Below are positions 15,433-23,917 of a stretch of 25,002 nt of DNA, in pieces. Numbering within the stretch: the stretch's first letter is position 1; each line of letters opens with the position of its first letter. A program made the translations under genes and the position numbers. The stretch is taken from the IMG/VR virus record IMGVR_UViG_3300037088_000715, positions 1-25,002 of that record; one strand, written 5' to 3'. Source of the stretch: a virus. The notes beneath the pieces are model-generated. The model was not told the origin of the DNA. It made no database searches and saw only the letters and a program-made list of their open reading frames with translations.

Positions 15433-16653
15433 TTAGGTGGTTTGCGGCACGGCGCGCGCAATCCGCGCGAGGCTGGTGTTGTTCGGGCTGGGCCCGATGC
15501 CGCTGATCATGTTGTAGCTGGTTCCGGCCGCGATCACTCCCGCGCCGTCATAGGCCGAGCGCGCATACTCGCCCGCCCACAGGTCGAGGTTTTCCCACTT
15601 CATGCCCGGATTGGTGTGGCGCGCGCTTTCGAGCGTCACCCGGATCATGGCGTCCTCTCCGGCCAGGTAGGTCGAATACGCCGTCAGGCTCGATCCCTGC
15701 CAACTGGCGCTGCTGGTGCAGTTGGTCGATGGGAACCAGTCGCCGCCGAACAGCCGCAGAATGCCCACCGCCGTCTCGCCTTCGTCCTCGTCGGACAGCT
15801 CTTCCAGCTTGGTCTGGCCTTCGCCGGTATGCTTCAGGATGTCCACGATGGAGTTGTTGGTGTTGTCGAGCGCCGTCAGGTCGCCGATGAATGCGGGCAG
15901 GATCTTCCCGATAAACCGTCCCGCCTGCGGCATCGGCCGTACCTTGGCCTGCAAGAGCGACGCCGGCATCTGCTCGATGATCTGTTTGGTGAAGGCATAG
16001 AGCGGCCCTACCGTCGAATCCTGGTTGTTGGTGTTCGCGTCCAGCGTGCCCAGGTAATCGAAGTTGGTCATGATCAGGTCGTCGTAGGTCTGGCCCAGCA
16101 TGTAGGCCAGCATCTTCCGATAGTTCATCAAGTCGTCTGAAATCGATGTCATGAACGTGAAATCCGAAAAGTTCAGGTAGTTGGCCCATTGTCCCAGCAC
16201 GATGTCGCGGAAGTTGCAGCTAACCGAGACCGGCGATCCAATGGTCCCTTGCGTTTGTTGCACCAGATCCGGCCCGACGGGCGACAGCATGAAGTTGCGG
16301 AAAGACATACCGCTCTTCACCGGCTGCGTCATCGGCGTGCACATCCTGAACATGAAGAGGTTCGCCGCCAGCCACTTCATAAAAGCTTTGTTGTAGTGCA
16401 CCGTCAACGATGCCTGCGGCATGTTGCCGGTCTGCATTGAGGCTGGACTGGGCCCATCGCCCAGCACGCCGCCGCGCGCCAGTATGCTGGCTCCCGCAAA
16501 AAATTGATCGGCATAGCCGTAGCAGGTCAGCGTCAAAACCAGCAGGATCCAGCCCAGGCCCACGATTGTCCATTCCACGGGTTTCAGCACAAAGCGAATC
16601 AGCATCTCGCTCGCTCTGCTCACGCCATTCAAATCCATCGTCCTCCGCTTCAT
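15433..16653 (-). CDS. Major capsid protein (N4 gp56-like) with N-terminal hydrophobic segment
   Basis: 406 residues from the ATG at 16653, preceded by GGGGAG at 6 bases; the longer open frame only overlaps the preceding gene. From residue about 80 the protein reads like N4-gp56-type HK97-fold capsid proteins: VHYNKAFMKWLAANLFMF, a beta stretch (GSPVSVSCNFRDIVLGQWANYLNFSDFTF), helix NYRKMLAYMLGQTYDDLIM, the P-domain-like RFIGKILPAFIGDLTAL...KLEELSDEDEGETAVGILRLFGGDWFPSTN, and the final AGEDAMIRVTLES. Residues 26-48 are a strongly hydrophobic helix (VEWTIVGLGWILLVLTLT) preceded by Lys and Arg and followed by CYGYA-DQ, like a signal anchor. The ATGs at residues 73 and 78 lack ribosome sites. 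Gene order portal, scaffold candidate, capsid supports the call. Confidence 0.75.
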   Translation of the reverse strand: MKRRTMDLNGVSRASEMLIRFVLKPVEWTIVGLGWILLVLTLTCYGYADQFFAGASILARGGVLGDGPSPASMQTGNMPQASLTVHYNKAFMKWLAANLFMFRMCTPMTQPVKSGMSFRNFMLSPVGPDLVQQTQGTIGSPVSVSCNFRDIVLGQWANYLNFSDFTFMTSISDDLMNYRKMLAYMLGQTYDDLIMTNFDYLGTLDANTNNQDSTVGPLYAFTKQIIEQMPASLLQAKVRPMPQAGRFIGKILPAFIGDLTALDNTNNSIVDILKHTGEGQTKLEELSDEDEGETAVGILRLFGGDWFPSTNCTSSASWQGSSLTAYSTYLAGEDAMIRVTLESARHTNPGMKWENLDLWAGEYARSAYDGAGVIAAGTSYNMISGIGPSPNNTSLARIARAVPQTT

Positions 16654-16673
16654 CTCATTCTCCCCATCTGGCC

Positions 16674-17510
16674 TCAGGCGGTCGCCTGTTGCCGTGCGCC
16701 ATACCAGAAGTCGCAGGCTTCCCGGTAGTCCTTCCCTGCCTGTCCGCGATCTTTGAGCAGGCGGTCGGTCTCCTTGGTAGTCAGCTTTTCCAGTTGCGCC
16801 CGTGTGTACTTCGGCTGCCAAGTTGCCTGTTGCGTCGCATTCAGCCGCGTTGCCCGATGGCTGGTCGCAAAGGCGCCTTCTTGCCTCGACGGTACGGGAG
16901 CCGGCGTCTCCGCCGGTGGCACTGCGGGGGTTGATGTGCTGTTCTCAAGGGCCGCCTCCTCCTGTGTCAACAGGTAGCCGCCCGCCGTCAATTCCTGGTA
17001 GACCATCTCCAGCGTCTCCGTTCGAATGGCCTCAAGCCGTCCTCCCACGCGCATCCGTGCGTTGTCGGTAATCAGCTTTTTGTTGTAGAGCGAATCCTTC
17101 AGCTCCGGATGCGTCGCCGCCCAGGCTGTCGCGGTACGCTCGAAGGCTTGCGCTTTTTCGTGTTCCAGCGCGCGATGGCTCCGGGCCAACCGCTCGCTGG
17201 CTTCCGCGGCCCGTTTCGGGTCCTGCAGCGCCTCGGTCAGTTGCAGCGTTTCGTCGGCGGTCAGGATGTCAGGACTCCGCGCCGGCACAAGTTGCGGGCC
17301 TGCGGCGGTTTTTCCGGCGCCCTTCTTCAGTTCGCTGATCAGCGACTGGCCAAGCATACTGGTGCGCTCGATCTTGCTCAGCACGGCCTCCTGGTCCTTG
17401 CCGTAGACGCGAATGGGCGCGCTGCCATCTTCTGGGTCCAGCACGCGGCACACGCGGCCGTCCGTGATCTTGGTTCCATCCGGCTTCTCGTCCGTCCAGT
17501 AAGCTTTCAT
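16674..17510 (-). CDS. Putative scaffolding protein
   Basis: 278 residues with AGGA 5 bases before the ATG. A short beta-rich start (KAYWTDEKPDGTKITDGRVCRVLD) leads to long charged helices (about residues 85-165, e.g. RAAEASERLARSHRALEHEKAQAFER). A Pro-rich linker lies around residues 190-205. The C-terminus is basic and helical (ARQQATA). Position between portal and capsid, high helix content and lack of enzymatic motifs match phage scaffolds, though sequence similarity cannot be claimed by eye. It stops 20 bases before the capsid start codon. Confidence 0.5.
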   Translation of the reverse strand: MKAYWTDEKPDGTKITDGRVCRVLDPEDGSAPIRVYGKDQEAVLSKIERTSMLGQSLISELKKGAGKTAAGPQLVPARSPDILTADETLQLTEALQDPKRAAEASERLARSHRALEHEKAQAFERTATAWAATHPELKDSLYNKKLITDNARMRVGGRLEAIRTETLEMVYQELTAGGYLLTQEEAALENSTSTPAVPPAETPAPVPSRQEGAFATSHRATRLNATQQATWQPKYTRAQLEKLTTKETDRLLKDRGQAGKDYREACDFWYGARQQATA

Positions 17511-17511
17511 C

Positions 17512-17910
17512 TCAGTCCTGCTTTGCGGCGCTTCGTTTCAGCGCCTTCACTTCCTCGTCGATCAGCGCCTGCAACTGCTTCCGCATGTCCTTCCACATGC
17601 CAAAATACGCCCAGCCTCGGGCAATCGCGTCGGCATTGGCCAGCGGATCATTCTGACTCAGCACGATAGCACTTCTTTCCAGCGTGGCGCAAGTCCTTTC
17701 CATCAGCCGTTCCAGCACCCGCCAGCCGGCGCTCGCCACCAGCCGCGTCAGTTCCTTGCGCTCTTCGTCGTAAAGCGGCCGTTCCAGGTCGTCAAACGCC
17801 GCCTCCGGCTGTTCCTGCGAGGCTTCGGGGCGCTCCTCTACCCCATCTCTCAATCTTTCCAGTTCCGGCGTCAGCGGCTTCCCCGCCTGAAAGTCCTCAA
17901 GCCGCGGCAT
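17512..17910 (-). CDS. Hypothetical helical protein next to portal
   Basis: 132 residues from the ATG at 17910, which shares one base with the portal stop (TGATG); a GTG at 17913 is an alternative. GGAGGGG lies inside the portal end. The first 50 residues are Glu/Pro-rich; residues 50-130 are helices with a repeating Leu pattern (RVLERLMERTCATLERSAIVLSQ; WAYFGMWKDMRKQLQALIDEEVKAL). Its place after the portal gene suggests a head-assembly accessory. No family recognised. Confidence 0.55.
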   Translation of the reverse strand: MPRLEDFQAGKPLTPELERLRDGVEERPEASQEQPEAAFDDLERPLYDEERKELTRLVASAGWRVLERLMERTCATLERSAIVLSQNDPLANADAIARGWAYFGMWKDMRKQLQALIDEEVKALKRSAAKQD

Positions 17911-20114
17911 CACCCCTCCATCCCCGGCACGCCGCTGCGCAGGTAGCCTTCGTCCTCGTTCCGTTCCAGCAGCCCTTCGGCGCGCTCCAGCTCCACGCTT
18001 CCCGCCGCACGCTCCGCGGCCACGGTGGCCAGCTTGGTGGTCAGGTCGCCCTGGCTGCGCACCTGCTGTTCGGCAATCTTGTTCTTGCCCCGCTGCGTTT
18101 CCACCGCCAGCTCGCCCTGCACCTTCTGCGCCGCCGGGTTCTGCTGCTTATAGGTCACGCGCTCGCGCGCCGTCATGGCGCGGAAGATGTTGTCCGCGTT
18201 CCCATCCAATTCGCTCATGCGGATAAAGAGCGCCTCGATGGCCTCGAAGTCAATGGTCCTTCCCGTCTGGTGCAGCGCGTCCAGCAGTTGCGGCTGTTGC
18301 AGAATCTGCAGCAGGAAGGGAATCAGTTGCAGGATCGCCGCCTTGGCCGACATTTTTTGTCCAGCCAGCACGTTCACCGTAAACTCGGCGTTCAAAAACT
18401 GGTCGAAGTCGATTTCGTCGATGATGGCCTTAGCGAATTTCTTGGCCAGAATCTCGCGGATCTCGGCCAGCGGCATCTTCAGCCGCACCATCTCGATCAG
18501 GAAATAGATGAACCGCTCCAGCGCCCAGCTTTCGTAGAGCACCGGCTTTGAAACATTTTCGTCCGCCTTGCCGCCCACGCGGTTCACGCCCGCCGCGGTA
18601 CGCATGGCGCTCGATCCCGGTCCGCCCAGATTGCCCTGCATGGTGGTCGAGTTCGCTCCTACCACGTCTTCACCGCCGTGCAGCGCCATGTCCAGCACGC
18701 GCCACGCATCCGGCGGAATGATCGGCTTCTCGGCGTATCGCGCCGCCTTGGTCACGTCGCCGCCCGGCGCATCCACCTGCCAGAATGTGCCCAGCCCAGC
18801 GACTACGTTCTGGGTCGGAGTGGTCATTCCCCGCGGGATCATCAGCGGCGTGTTGAACCACATGCCGATCATCTTCAGCACTTCGTTCAATACTCCGGTT
18901 TCCATGCGCTGATCGTCGAGATTGATCTTTCCGATGCCCATGCCGTAGCCGGAGTTGGGCATATTCCACCAGTTGAAGGCGTAGTGCAGCGCGTGGTCGC
19001 CCATCTCGTGGGCATCGTTCCGAATCGTGATCTTGCGGTCGTTGAAACAGAGGATCGCCTGCGCGCGCTCCGCCGTCCACATAGTCACGATCATGCCTTC
19101 GCCGTCCAGCGGGCTGGCGCTGGTCTTGCGCTCTTCGCCCTCGGCGTGCATGGCCAGGCTGGATTGCTGTTCCATGCTCTGTGCCACGGCAGACGCCGCC
19201 GGCGCTTCCAGTTGCGGATTCACAAAAAAGAATTCCTTCAGTTCCTCGTCGTCGGGCAGGTTCTTGTAGCAGCTCAACTCGCGCAGTTGCTGCAAATCCT
19301 GGAAGCTCAGGTAATCCACGTCGATCACATAGCCCGCGCTCTCTTCAGGCGCGTTTGGCGTGCACCACTTGGGATCGAAGAATGTGTAGCCCAGCTTGCG
19401 GAACTCGATAAACGGCCAACTCTCCTTCGCGTCCTCCTTCACTTCCTCGAAGGCATCGCTCTTTTCTGTCGGAATGCTGGTCTCGCCTGTCACCGGCAAT
19501 GTAATTTTGGGCTCGGCTACCTTGCGCCGCCGGCGCTTACGCACCACGGTGCGCTCTTCCCATCCCGGCTTTAGGATGCCGGTTCCGAATAGCCGCGAGC
19601 ACTCGCCCGCCAGCCCAAAGTTGTACTCCGCCTTGGCCCGCTTCATCAAGATCCAGAGCAAGTGCGTCCAGGCCTCGAGCATCAATTCCGTGGTCGCGCC
19701 CTCCGGCTGCAGGGCAAACGATTTTTGGTTGGACCAGATGCCGCGGTGCACCTGGTTGTCCATGGTGTTCGCGTTCTTGGCGATGATGTAGCGCGCGATG
19801 CGCACCGGGCGCCCATCGGCCGGGCGCAGCCAGCGGTCGTTGTTCTGGTTCTGGTAGTAGTAATCGATCGCCTGCCAGTCCAGCAGCCAGGAGTTTTGTT
19901 CCAGATAATTTTTGCCCAGGTTGTAGTTTTTCCAAACCAACTCGGCAACCGCGTCGTCGGAGTAAACCGGCTCTTCCACGCCGCCGGCCGTGATTTCGAC
20001 ATCTTCCTGGCGAATCTCGCCCAGCGGACGTTGCCCCGGCGGCATTTCGCCGCCCATCTTCGGCTTTTCGGCGTCTACTACTGTCGTGCCCGCGTTTTCG
20101 TATTCGTCAGCCAT
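17910..20114 (-). CDS. Portal protein
   Basis: 734 residues. The ATG at 20114 overlaps the methyltransferase stop by 8 bases. The N-terminal third has the typical portal wing pattern (WLLDWQAIDYYYQNQNNDRW, IIAKNANTMDNQVHRGIWSNQKSF). The middle contains the crown/stem-like helices (INLDDQRMETGVLNEVLKMIGMWF) and NSTTMQGNLGGPGSSAMRTAAGV, which resembles the flexible clip region. The C-terminal 120 residues are charged coiled coil (AEQQVRSQGDLTTKLATVAAERAAGSVELERAEGLLERN). The length is near that of N4-type portals (about 760 residues), agreeing with the N4-like capsid. Terminase upstream and scaffold and capsid downstream support the call. Confidence 0.8.
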   Translation of the reverse strand: MADEYENAGTTVVDAEKPKMGGEMPPGQRPLGEIRQEDVEITAGGVEEPVYSDDAVAELVWKNYNLGKNYLEQNSWLLDWQAIDYYYQNQNNDRWLRPADGRPVRIARYIIAKNANTMDNQVHRGIWSNQKSFALQPEGATTELMLEAWTHLLWILMKRAKAEYNFGLAGECSRLFGTGILKPGWEERTVVRKRRRRKVAEPKITLPVTGETSIPTEKSDAFEEVKEDAKESWPFIEFRKLGYTFFDPKWCTPNAPEESAGYVIDVDYLSFQDLQQLRELSCYKNLPDDEELKEFFFVNPQLEAPAASAVAQSMEQQSSLAMHAEGEERKTSASPLDGEGMIVTMWTAERAQAILCFNDRKITIRNDAHEMGDHALHYAFNWWNMPNSGYGMGIGKINLDDQRMETGVLNEVLKMIGMWFNTPLMIPRGMTTPTQNVVAGLGTFWQVDAPGGDVTKAARYAEKPIIPPDAWRVLDMALHGGEDVVGANSTTMQGNLGGPGSSAMRTAAGVNRVGGKADENVSKPVLYESWALERFIYFLIEMVRLKMPLAEIREILAKKFAKAIIDEIDFDQFLNAEFTVNVLAGQKMSAKAAILQLIPFLLQILQQPQLLDALHQTGRTIDFEAIEALFIRMSELDGNADNIFRAMTARERVTYKQQNPAAQKVQGELAVETQRGKNKIAEQQVRSQGDLTTKLATVAAERAAGSVELERAEGLLERNEDEGYLRSGVPGMEG

Positions 20115-20514
20115 CGTTTCTCTCGAAGATCACAATCATAGATGGAAAGGGAGCAGCATGGACAGCTTCGCCAAATTTAAGGCGACCACGTATGAATCTA
20201 ATCTCTTTCGCGTGAGGCAGAACGACTTCATGAAACCAATTGACATCCGTGCGCGCTGGCAATAGAAAAACTGCTATCTCCGCTTCGAATCCGCGCTCCA
20301 GCCAATCGCGAATTCCAGGGCCGTAGGGTGGATTGCAAAAAACTCTTTGCTGCGCCCAAGAGGAAAATAGACGTGCCAACCCATCTTCATTACCACCAAG
20401 CGGGCACGGATCGTAAGTAAAATCGAATTCTTCATTCAATTTTTTGTAAAGAGCGCCTGGCGTTCGCCATTCAACGCTTTCGGATTTGAAGTGGACTGCC
20501 AATGCGCTAGCCAT
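20107..20514 (-). CDS. Phage-type DNA N6-adenine methyltransferase
   Basis: 135 residues with GGGAGGG before the ATG. The sequence shows the phage Dam family pattern: VEWRTPGALYKKLNEEFDFTYDPCP (residues 14-38), the catalytic CNPPYG motif (residues 60-65), and LLPARTDVNWFHEVVLPHAKEIRFIRGRLKF toward the end. It is expected to transfer a methyl group from S-adenosylmethionine to adenine in DNA, protecting phage DNA from host restriction or marking it for packaging. It overlaps the terminase by 8 bases and the portal by 8 bases, so all three are probably translated together. The target sequence is unknown. Confidence 0.8.
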   Translation of the reverse strand: MASALAVHFKSESVEWRTPGALYKKLNEEFDFTYDPCPLGGNEDGLARLFSSWAQQRVFCNPPYGPGIRDWLERGFEAEIAVFLLPARTDVNWFHEVVLPHAKEIRFIRGRLKFGEAVHAAPFPSMIVIFERNDG

Positions 20515-22180
20515 CGAGCCCTCCCGGCAGTGGCGAAACTCCGGCCTGATTCTTTACCGCTTCCATCGCCAGCACGGTTGCCTCGGCTTTCTGGCGTTGA
20601 TCCTCGTCGATCGCGTTCATGCCCATCTGCCCGAAAATTTGGTTGAACTGCGCATCCTCGCGCCGTCTCCGCTGGTATTCGATCTCTTCCTCAGTCATGG
20701 CGGCGCGCATCAGGCTCACCGGCACGCGGTCGAGCGCCTGGCTTACGCAGTCCACAATACCATTCTCCTGCACCAGTCCGAAGTGGATAAATTGTTTGCG
20801 GCACTCTGCCGCGTGTTTCATGTTGGTCGCAAACAGCAGCCGTCCCGCCTTCATCATCGGCTCGGCCTGCTTCATGCGCGCCGCCCGCCGATTGTCGTTC
20901 TCCTCGAAATCCATCCAACGGATACGCACGCCGTAATTCTTCCTAAGCGCCTCGTTGCGCACATCGGCAGCCACAAACTCTACCCCCGGCGCCCCTTCGA
21001 TTACCACCGCCTCGGCTTCGTGCTCGCGCATGGCCTTCACAATTTTCACTGCTCGTCCGGTGGGCGTATAGATGCCCTTCCAGGCGTCGATCACAAATAC
21101 TTTGTCGCCGGCCACGCGGATCATCGCGCCTTCATCGTAAGTGTCCATGAATGGCTTGCCGCCATACGGCGGCCGCCAATATAGCATCGTCTCGCCAATC
21201 GGAGGCACGCGCTCCGCGTCAATCTGGGCTCCGTTGTAAGCCGCCTCGGTGAATGTGGCTACGGCGCCGCCCTGAGGATCGTTTTGCTGCTGGCACATAA
21301 AGGTTTCATAGTTGGCCAGAAACTTGTCGCGCAGGTTTTCATAGGTCAACTCCGGCAACTCGGCAAAGTGCAGCGTCATGTCTTCGCGCTCGGGGAATTC
21401 TCCCGGCATCAGCCGTTCTCCGTTTTTGAGCGTCAACGAACTGCGCACCAGCACCTTCCACTTCGCGAAGTTCATGGTGTTCAACTCATGCCCGTACATA
21501 TCAAACGGATGATAGCGGGTGCCGCGGATATTCAGGAATCCGCCTGTGCGCAACAGGTTTTTGTTGGTGTCGTGCACGTCGATCAGCCGCTGGCGGCTTT
21601 CGTCCGGCGCGCTAATGCCGCTATTGAGCGCGTCGCACACGTCGTCCGCGTTGATCAAAAACGGGTGCCATCCGGATTGTGCCGTCTTGGGGCTCGTGTA
21701 TCCCACTGTGGGATCGATGCTCGGCTCCATTCTCAGATCGCTGTCGTAACAGTCTTCGCGCTTGCGCTTGGTGAATTGGACCTCTGGAAACAGCGCCCTC
21801 AGCCAGCCGCGGTTGAAGTGCTGTATTGTTACTTCCATCATGCTCGCTGCCAGCGGCTGAGTTGCCGTTTCATAGAGCAGCGTCAAGCGGCTGCTCCATG
21901 CCGCCAGCCATTGTGCTGTATCTACGAGGCCCAGCGTGGTCTTGAAGGTATGGCGCGGGTCCAGGTGCATCCGGAATTTGATCGGATCCTGATCCTCGAT
22001 CGGCACATTGGGATTTTTGGGAAAGAATAGATCGACTGCGGGCTGGTGCAACTTGCGATTGAACTGCGTATAGCCCATGACTTCGGCGGCGAAAAAGTGA
22101 TCGCTCAGGAAACGATGCCGCATTTCCTCAAGGTATGCGGCATCGTTGGCAATCCTGTCCGTATCGAGGATGGCGCTCAC
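20507..22180 (-). CDS. Terminase large subunit
   Basis: 557 residues from a GTG at 22180 with GGGAG 6 bases upstream. The packaging ATPase domain shows a Walker A-like DPRHTFKTT (residues 74-82), a Walker B-like FLINADD (residues 174-180) and a coupling region GTRYHPFDMYGHEL near residue 220. The nuclease half contains VFVIDAWKG (about residue 360) and AVVIEGAPG (about residue 385), giving acidic residues of an RNase H-like fold. The adjacent methyltransferase and portal confirm a packaging module. No small terminase subunit is evident; one of the small neighbours, such as the 100-residue gene upstream or the winged-helix protein, might fill that role. Confidence 0.85.
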   Translation of the reverse strand: MSAILDTDRIANDAAYLEEMRHRFLSDHFFAAEVMGYTQFNRKLHQPAVDLFFPKNPNVPIEDQDPIKFRMHLDPRHTFKTTLGLVDTAQWLAAWSSRLTLLYETATQPLAASMMEVTIQHFNRGWLRALFPEVQFTKRKREDCYDSDLRMEPSIDPTVGYTSPKTAQSGWHPFLINADDVCDALNSGISAPDESRQRLIDVHDTNKNLLRTGGFLNIRGTRYHPFDMYGHELNTMNFAKWKVLVRSSLTLKNGERLMPGEFPEREDMTLHFAELPELTYENLRDKFLANYETFMCQQQNDPQGGAVATFTEAAYNGAQIDAERVPPIGETMLYWRPPYGGKPFMDTYDEGAMIRVAGDKVFVIDAWKGIYTPTGRAVKIVKAMREHEAEAVVIEGAPGVEFVAADVRNEALRKNYGVRIRWMDFEENDNRRAARMKQAEPMMKAGRLLFATNMKHAAECRKQFIHFGLVQENGIVDCVSQALDRVPVSLMRAAMTEEEIEYQRRRREDAQFNQIFGQMGMNAIDEDQRQKAEATVLAMEAVKNQAGVSPLPGGLDG

Positions 22181-22195
22181 GGCTTGCTCCCGTCT

Positions 22196-22498
22196 TTAGG
22201 CCGGCTCGCCGGCTCCCGCCATCGCCGCGCCGCCTCCGGCCTCGGGCGCTGCCTGGGCCTCTTCTTCCTGCGGGCCCATTTGTTCCTTCACGTGCTCGGC
22301 TACTTCGTCTGCCGTATCGTGCACCGCGGCAGGACGCTCTGCCTCTTGCTCCACGCGCCCATCGGGATGCGTGGTCTCGTAGCGATGGTGCACCACGTAG
22401 CCCTTGTGCTTGCCCTTCTCATCGCGCACGTGCTCGATGCGCATGTGGGTCAGGTGCTTGTGCGGCTTTGCCGCCTTTTTCTCTTTTTCTTCCGCCAT
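22196..22498 (-). CDS. Small charged hypothetical protein, 100 aa
   Basis: GGAG 8 bases before the ATG. It begins very basic and His-rich (KKAAKPHKHLTHMRIEHVRDEKGKHKGYVVHHRYE), with a beta-like core to residue 50. The second half is acidic and Ala/Gly-rich (EQMGPQEEEAQAAPEAGGGAAMAGAGEP) and probably disordered. A stable hairpin lies upstream of its ribosome site. It is 15 bases before the terminase gene, so a small terminase role is possible but unsupported by any fold I can recognise. Confidence 0.55.
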   Translation of the reverse strand: MAEEKEKKAAKPHKHLTHMRIEHVRDEKGKHKGYVVHHRYETTHPDGRVEQEAERPAAVHDTADEVAEHVKEQMGPQEEEAQAAPEAGGGAAMAGAGEPA

Positions 22499-22516
22499 TG
22501 CATGGCTCCTTGATTC

Positions 22517-22545
22517 GCGGCGCGGGCTTTTGTGGCCCGCGCCGC
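22517..22545 (-). other. Perfect 11-base inverted repeat upstream of a small gene
   Basis: Arms gcggcgcgggc and gcccgcgccgc flank a 7-base loop. On the minus strand it lies between the stop of the beta-rich virion gene and the ribosome site of the 100-residue gene. No T-run follows. It may cause pausing, protect the transcript or limit read-through into the terminase operon. Confidence 0.45.
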
Positions 22546-22579
22546 TACCCCGCGATCGGTTGGATTCGTCTCGGCTACT

Positions 22580-23185
22580 TTAGCCGGCGCAGAATGCCTG
22601 CACCGTAATGCTGGTCGGATTGGCTGTCGTTGCGCCGCTCGAAGTCAGCGAAAGGCAGAACGTCAGCACTGGATCGTTGGCATCGTTGACGCCGGTCACG
22701 AAATTGGCCAGCGTCGCTGCCGCCACAACGGTTTTGTTGATGTAGAACTCCACGGTTCCCGCCAATATCCCACTCGTGGAATCGTAGATCAACTTGCCCT
22801 TCACCCAGAACGCCGCGGTGACCTTGCCGCTTCCTACCGCCTGCGCGACGGTGCCGCTCGATTTCAGCAGATTGCCGCTGACGATCGCGCTCCCCGCGTA
22901 CAGGCTCAGGGTGATATTGTTGCTCACCACTCCAACCGTGATGAGACCGCTCGCCACCAGGTCGAAGCACTTCTGCTCCAGTCCCACCTTGGGCGGCAAA
23001 TTGACGGTCAGCGTCAAGCTGGTGTTCAGAGGGTTAACGATCAGCGTCTCTGCGCTCGAGGTGATCGATTGCGTCGCCGGCAGTACACCCTCAACCTGCG
23101 CGCCCTGCGTATTCTGGGCCAAAGTGCTCAGCCCGCTCGGATTGCCCGCGCTGGCTCCAAATGGCCGGTCAAGTACGACTCCCAT
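22580..23185 (-). CDS. Beta-rich virion protein (decoration/fibre candidate)
   Basis: 201 residues from the ATG at 23185, with GGAGGAAGG a few bases upstream; an ATG at 23215 in the same frame lacks this. After a Gly/Ser-rich start the protein is a run of beta strands (ETLIVNPLNTSLTLTVNLPP; GLITVGVVSNNITLSLYAG; GKVTAAFWVKGKLIYDSTSGILAGTVEFYIN) and ends DPVLTFCLSLTSS...TSITVQAFCAG. The layout parallels the outer domain of the protein at 13829-14770. It lies outside the main structural block, ahead of the terminase. Function inferred. Confidence 0.55.
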   Translation of the reverse strand: MGVVLDRPFGASAGNPSGLSTLAQNTQGAQVEGVLPATQSITSSAETLIVNPLNTSLTLTVNLPPKVGLEQKCFDLVASGLITVGVVSNNITLSLYAGSAIVSGNLLKSSGTVAQAVGSGKVTAAFWVKGKLIYDSTSGILAGTVEFYINKTVVAAATLANFVTGVNDANDPVLTFCLSLTSSGATTANPTSITVQAFCAG

Positions 23186-23230
23186 GGTTCCTTCCTCCGC
23201 GCGGCGATCCCGCACGCCAGCAAGTGTACC

Positions 23231-23917
23231 CTAACTCGCCTCGGCTGTGTCAACTGCTGTTTTTTCAGGCGTTCTACCGTAACGGGTGAGCTGGTCGATC
23301 AGGGTCTCCATTTCGATCACGGTCTCCCTGTCGGCGGCATAGCGCGCAATTTCCTCTTTACTCACGTCATTCAAGGCATAAATCTCGACGCTGTTCAGTT
23401 CTTCCACTTTTTTTATCCGGTATTTCACGAGGATTCGGTCGCGGTACCCCTTTGCGACGCGTGTAGCGCCTTGTAACGCTTCGCGAATTTCCTTTTCCTG
23501 CGGCGTCAACCTGGGCCGTCCGCGGCCAGGGATTTGGATCTGTGCCCGAATCGACCCTTTGTTTGCTCTCCAGCGGCGATAATCCTCCCACTCGGCGGGC
23601 GTGCTGGGGTGATAGCAGTGGGGACACTTTTGCATTTTCAGGATGGCCCAGCGGAAACGCCGCATCTCGTTCCGGCAATCCCTTGAACAGGTCTCAGCCC
23701 AGGTCACGTTGGGGCGGTTCGGGATCTCTTTCCGGCACACCTGGCAGAAAAGAGGCTGCGTGCGTTTTGCTGGCGGCGCGTTGCGCCATTTCCGATAAGC
23801 GGCTCGGCAGGTTTGGGAGCACACCTTGCTCCGCATCTTCGCGGCTTTCTCGGGAATCGTTGCGCCGCACATAATGCAGCCTGGAGCCAAGAGGGGAGTC
23901 TCGATTAGTTCTGCCAT
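23231..23917 (-). CDS. Protein with two tandem treble-clef-like Cys clusters
   Basis: 228 residues with GGAGG 4 bases before the ATG. Two copies of Cys-x2-Cys...Cys-x3-Cys (C14, C17, C33, C37 and C58, C61, C77, C81) have closely similar surroundings: CSQTCRAAYRKWR and CSRDCRNEMRRFRW. A further CPHC pair is at residues 98-101. They look like zinc ribbons of the 'FCS/MYM' style. The rest is charged helix with GRGRPRLTPQEKEIREAL, an AT-hook-like GRGRP. DNA binding is likely. It overlaps the resolvase by 13 bases, so a joint role in DNA processing is plausible. Confidence 0.6.
   Translation of the reverse strand: MAELIETPLLAPGCIMCGATIPEKAAKMRSKVCSQTCRAAYRKWRNAPPAKRTQPLFCQVCRKEIPNRPNVTWAETCSRDCRNEMRRFRWAILKMQKCPHCYHPSTPAEWEDYRRWRANKGSIRAQIQIPGRGRPRLTPQEKEIREALQGATRVAKGYRDRILVKYRIKKVEELNSVEIYALNDVSKEEIARYAADRETVIEMETLIDQLTRYGRTPEKTAVDTAEAS

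Noticed and set aside
16654-16821. Longer start for the capsid gene
   Set aside because: It lies inside the scaffold candidate gene in another frame; the ATG at 16653 has a good ribosome site.
22196-22498. Small terminase subunit
   Set aside because: The position before the large subunit fits, but the sequence has no recognisable DNA-binding helix-turn-helix and its second half looks disordered.
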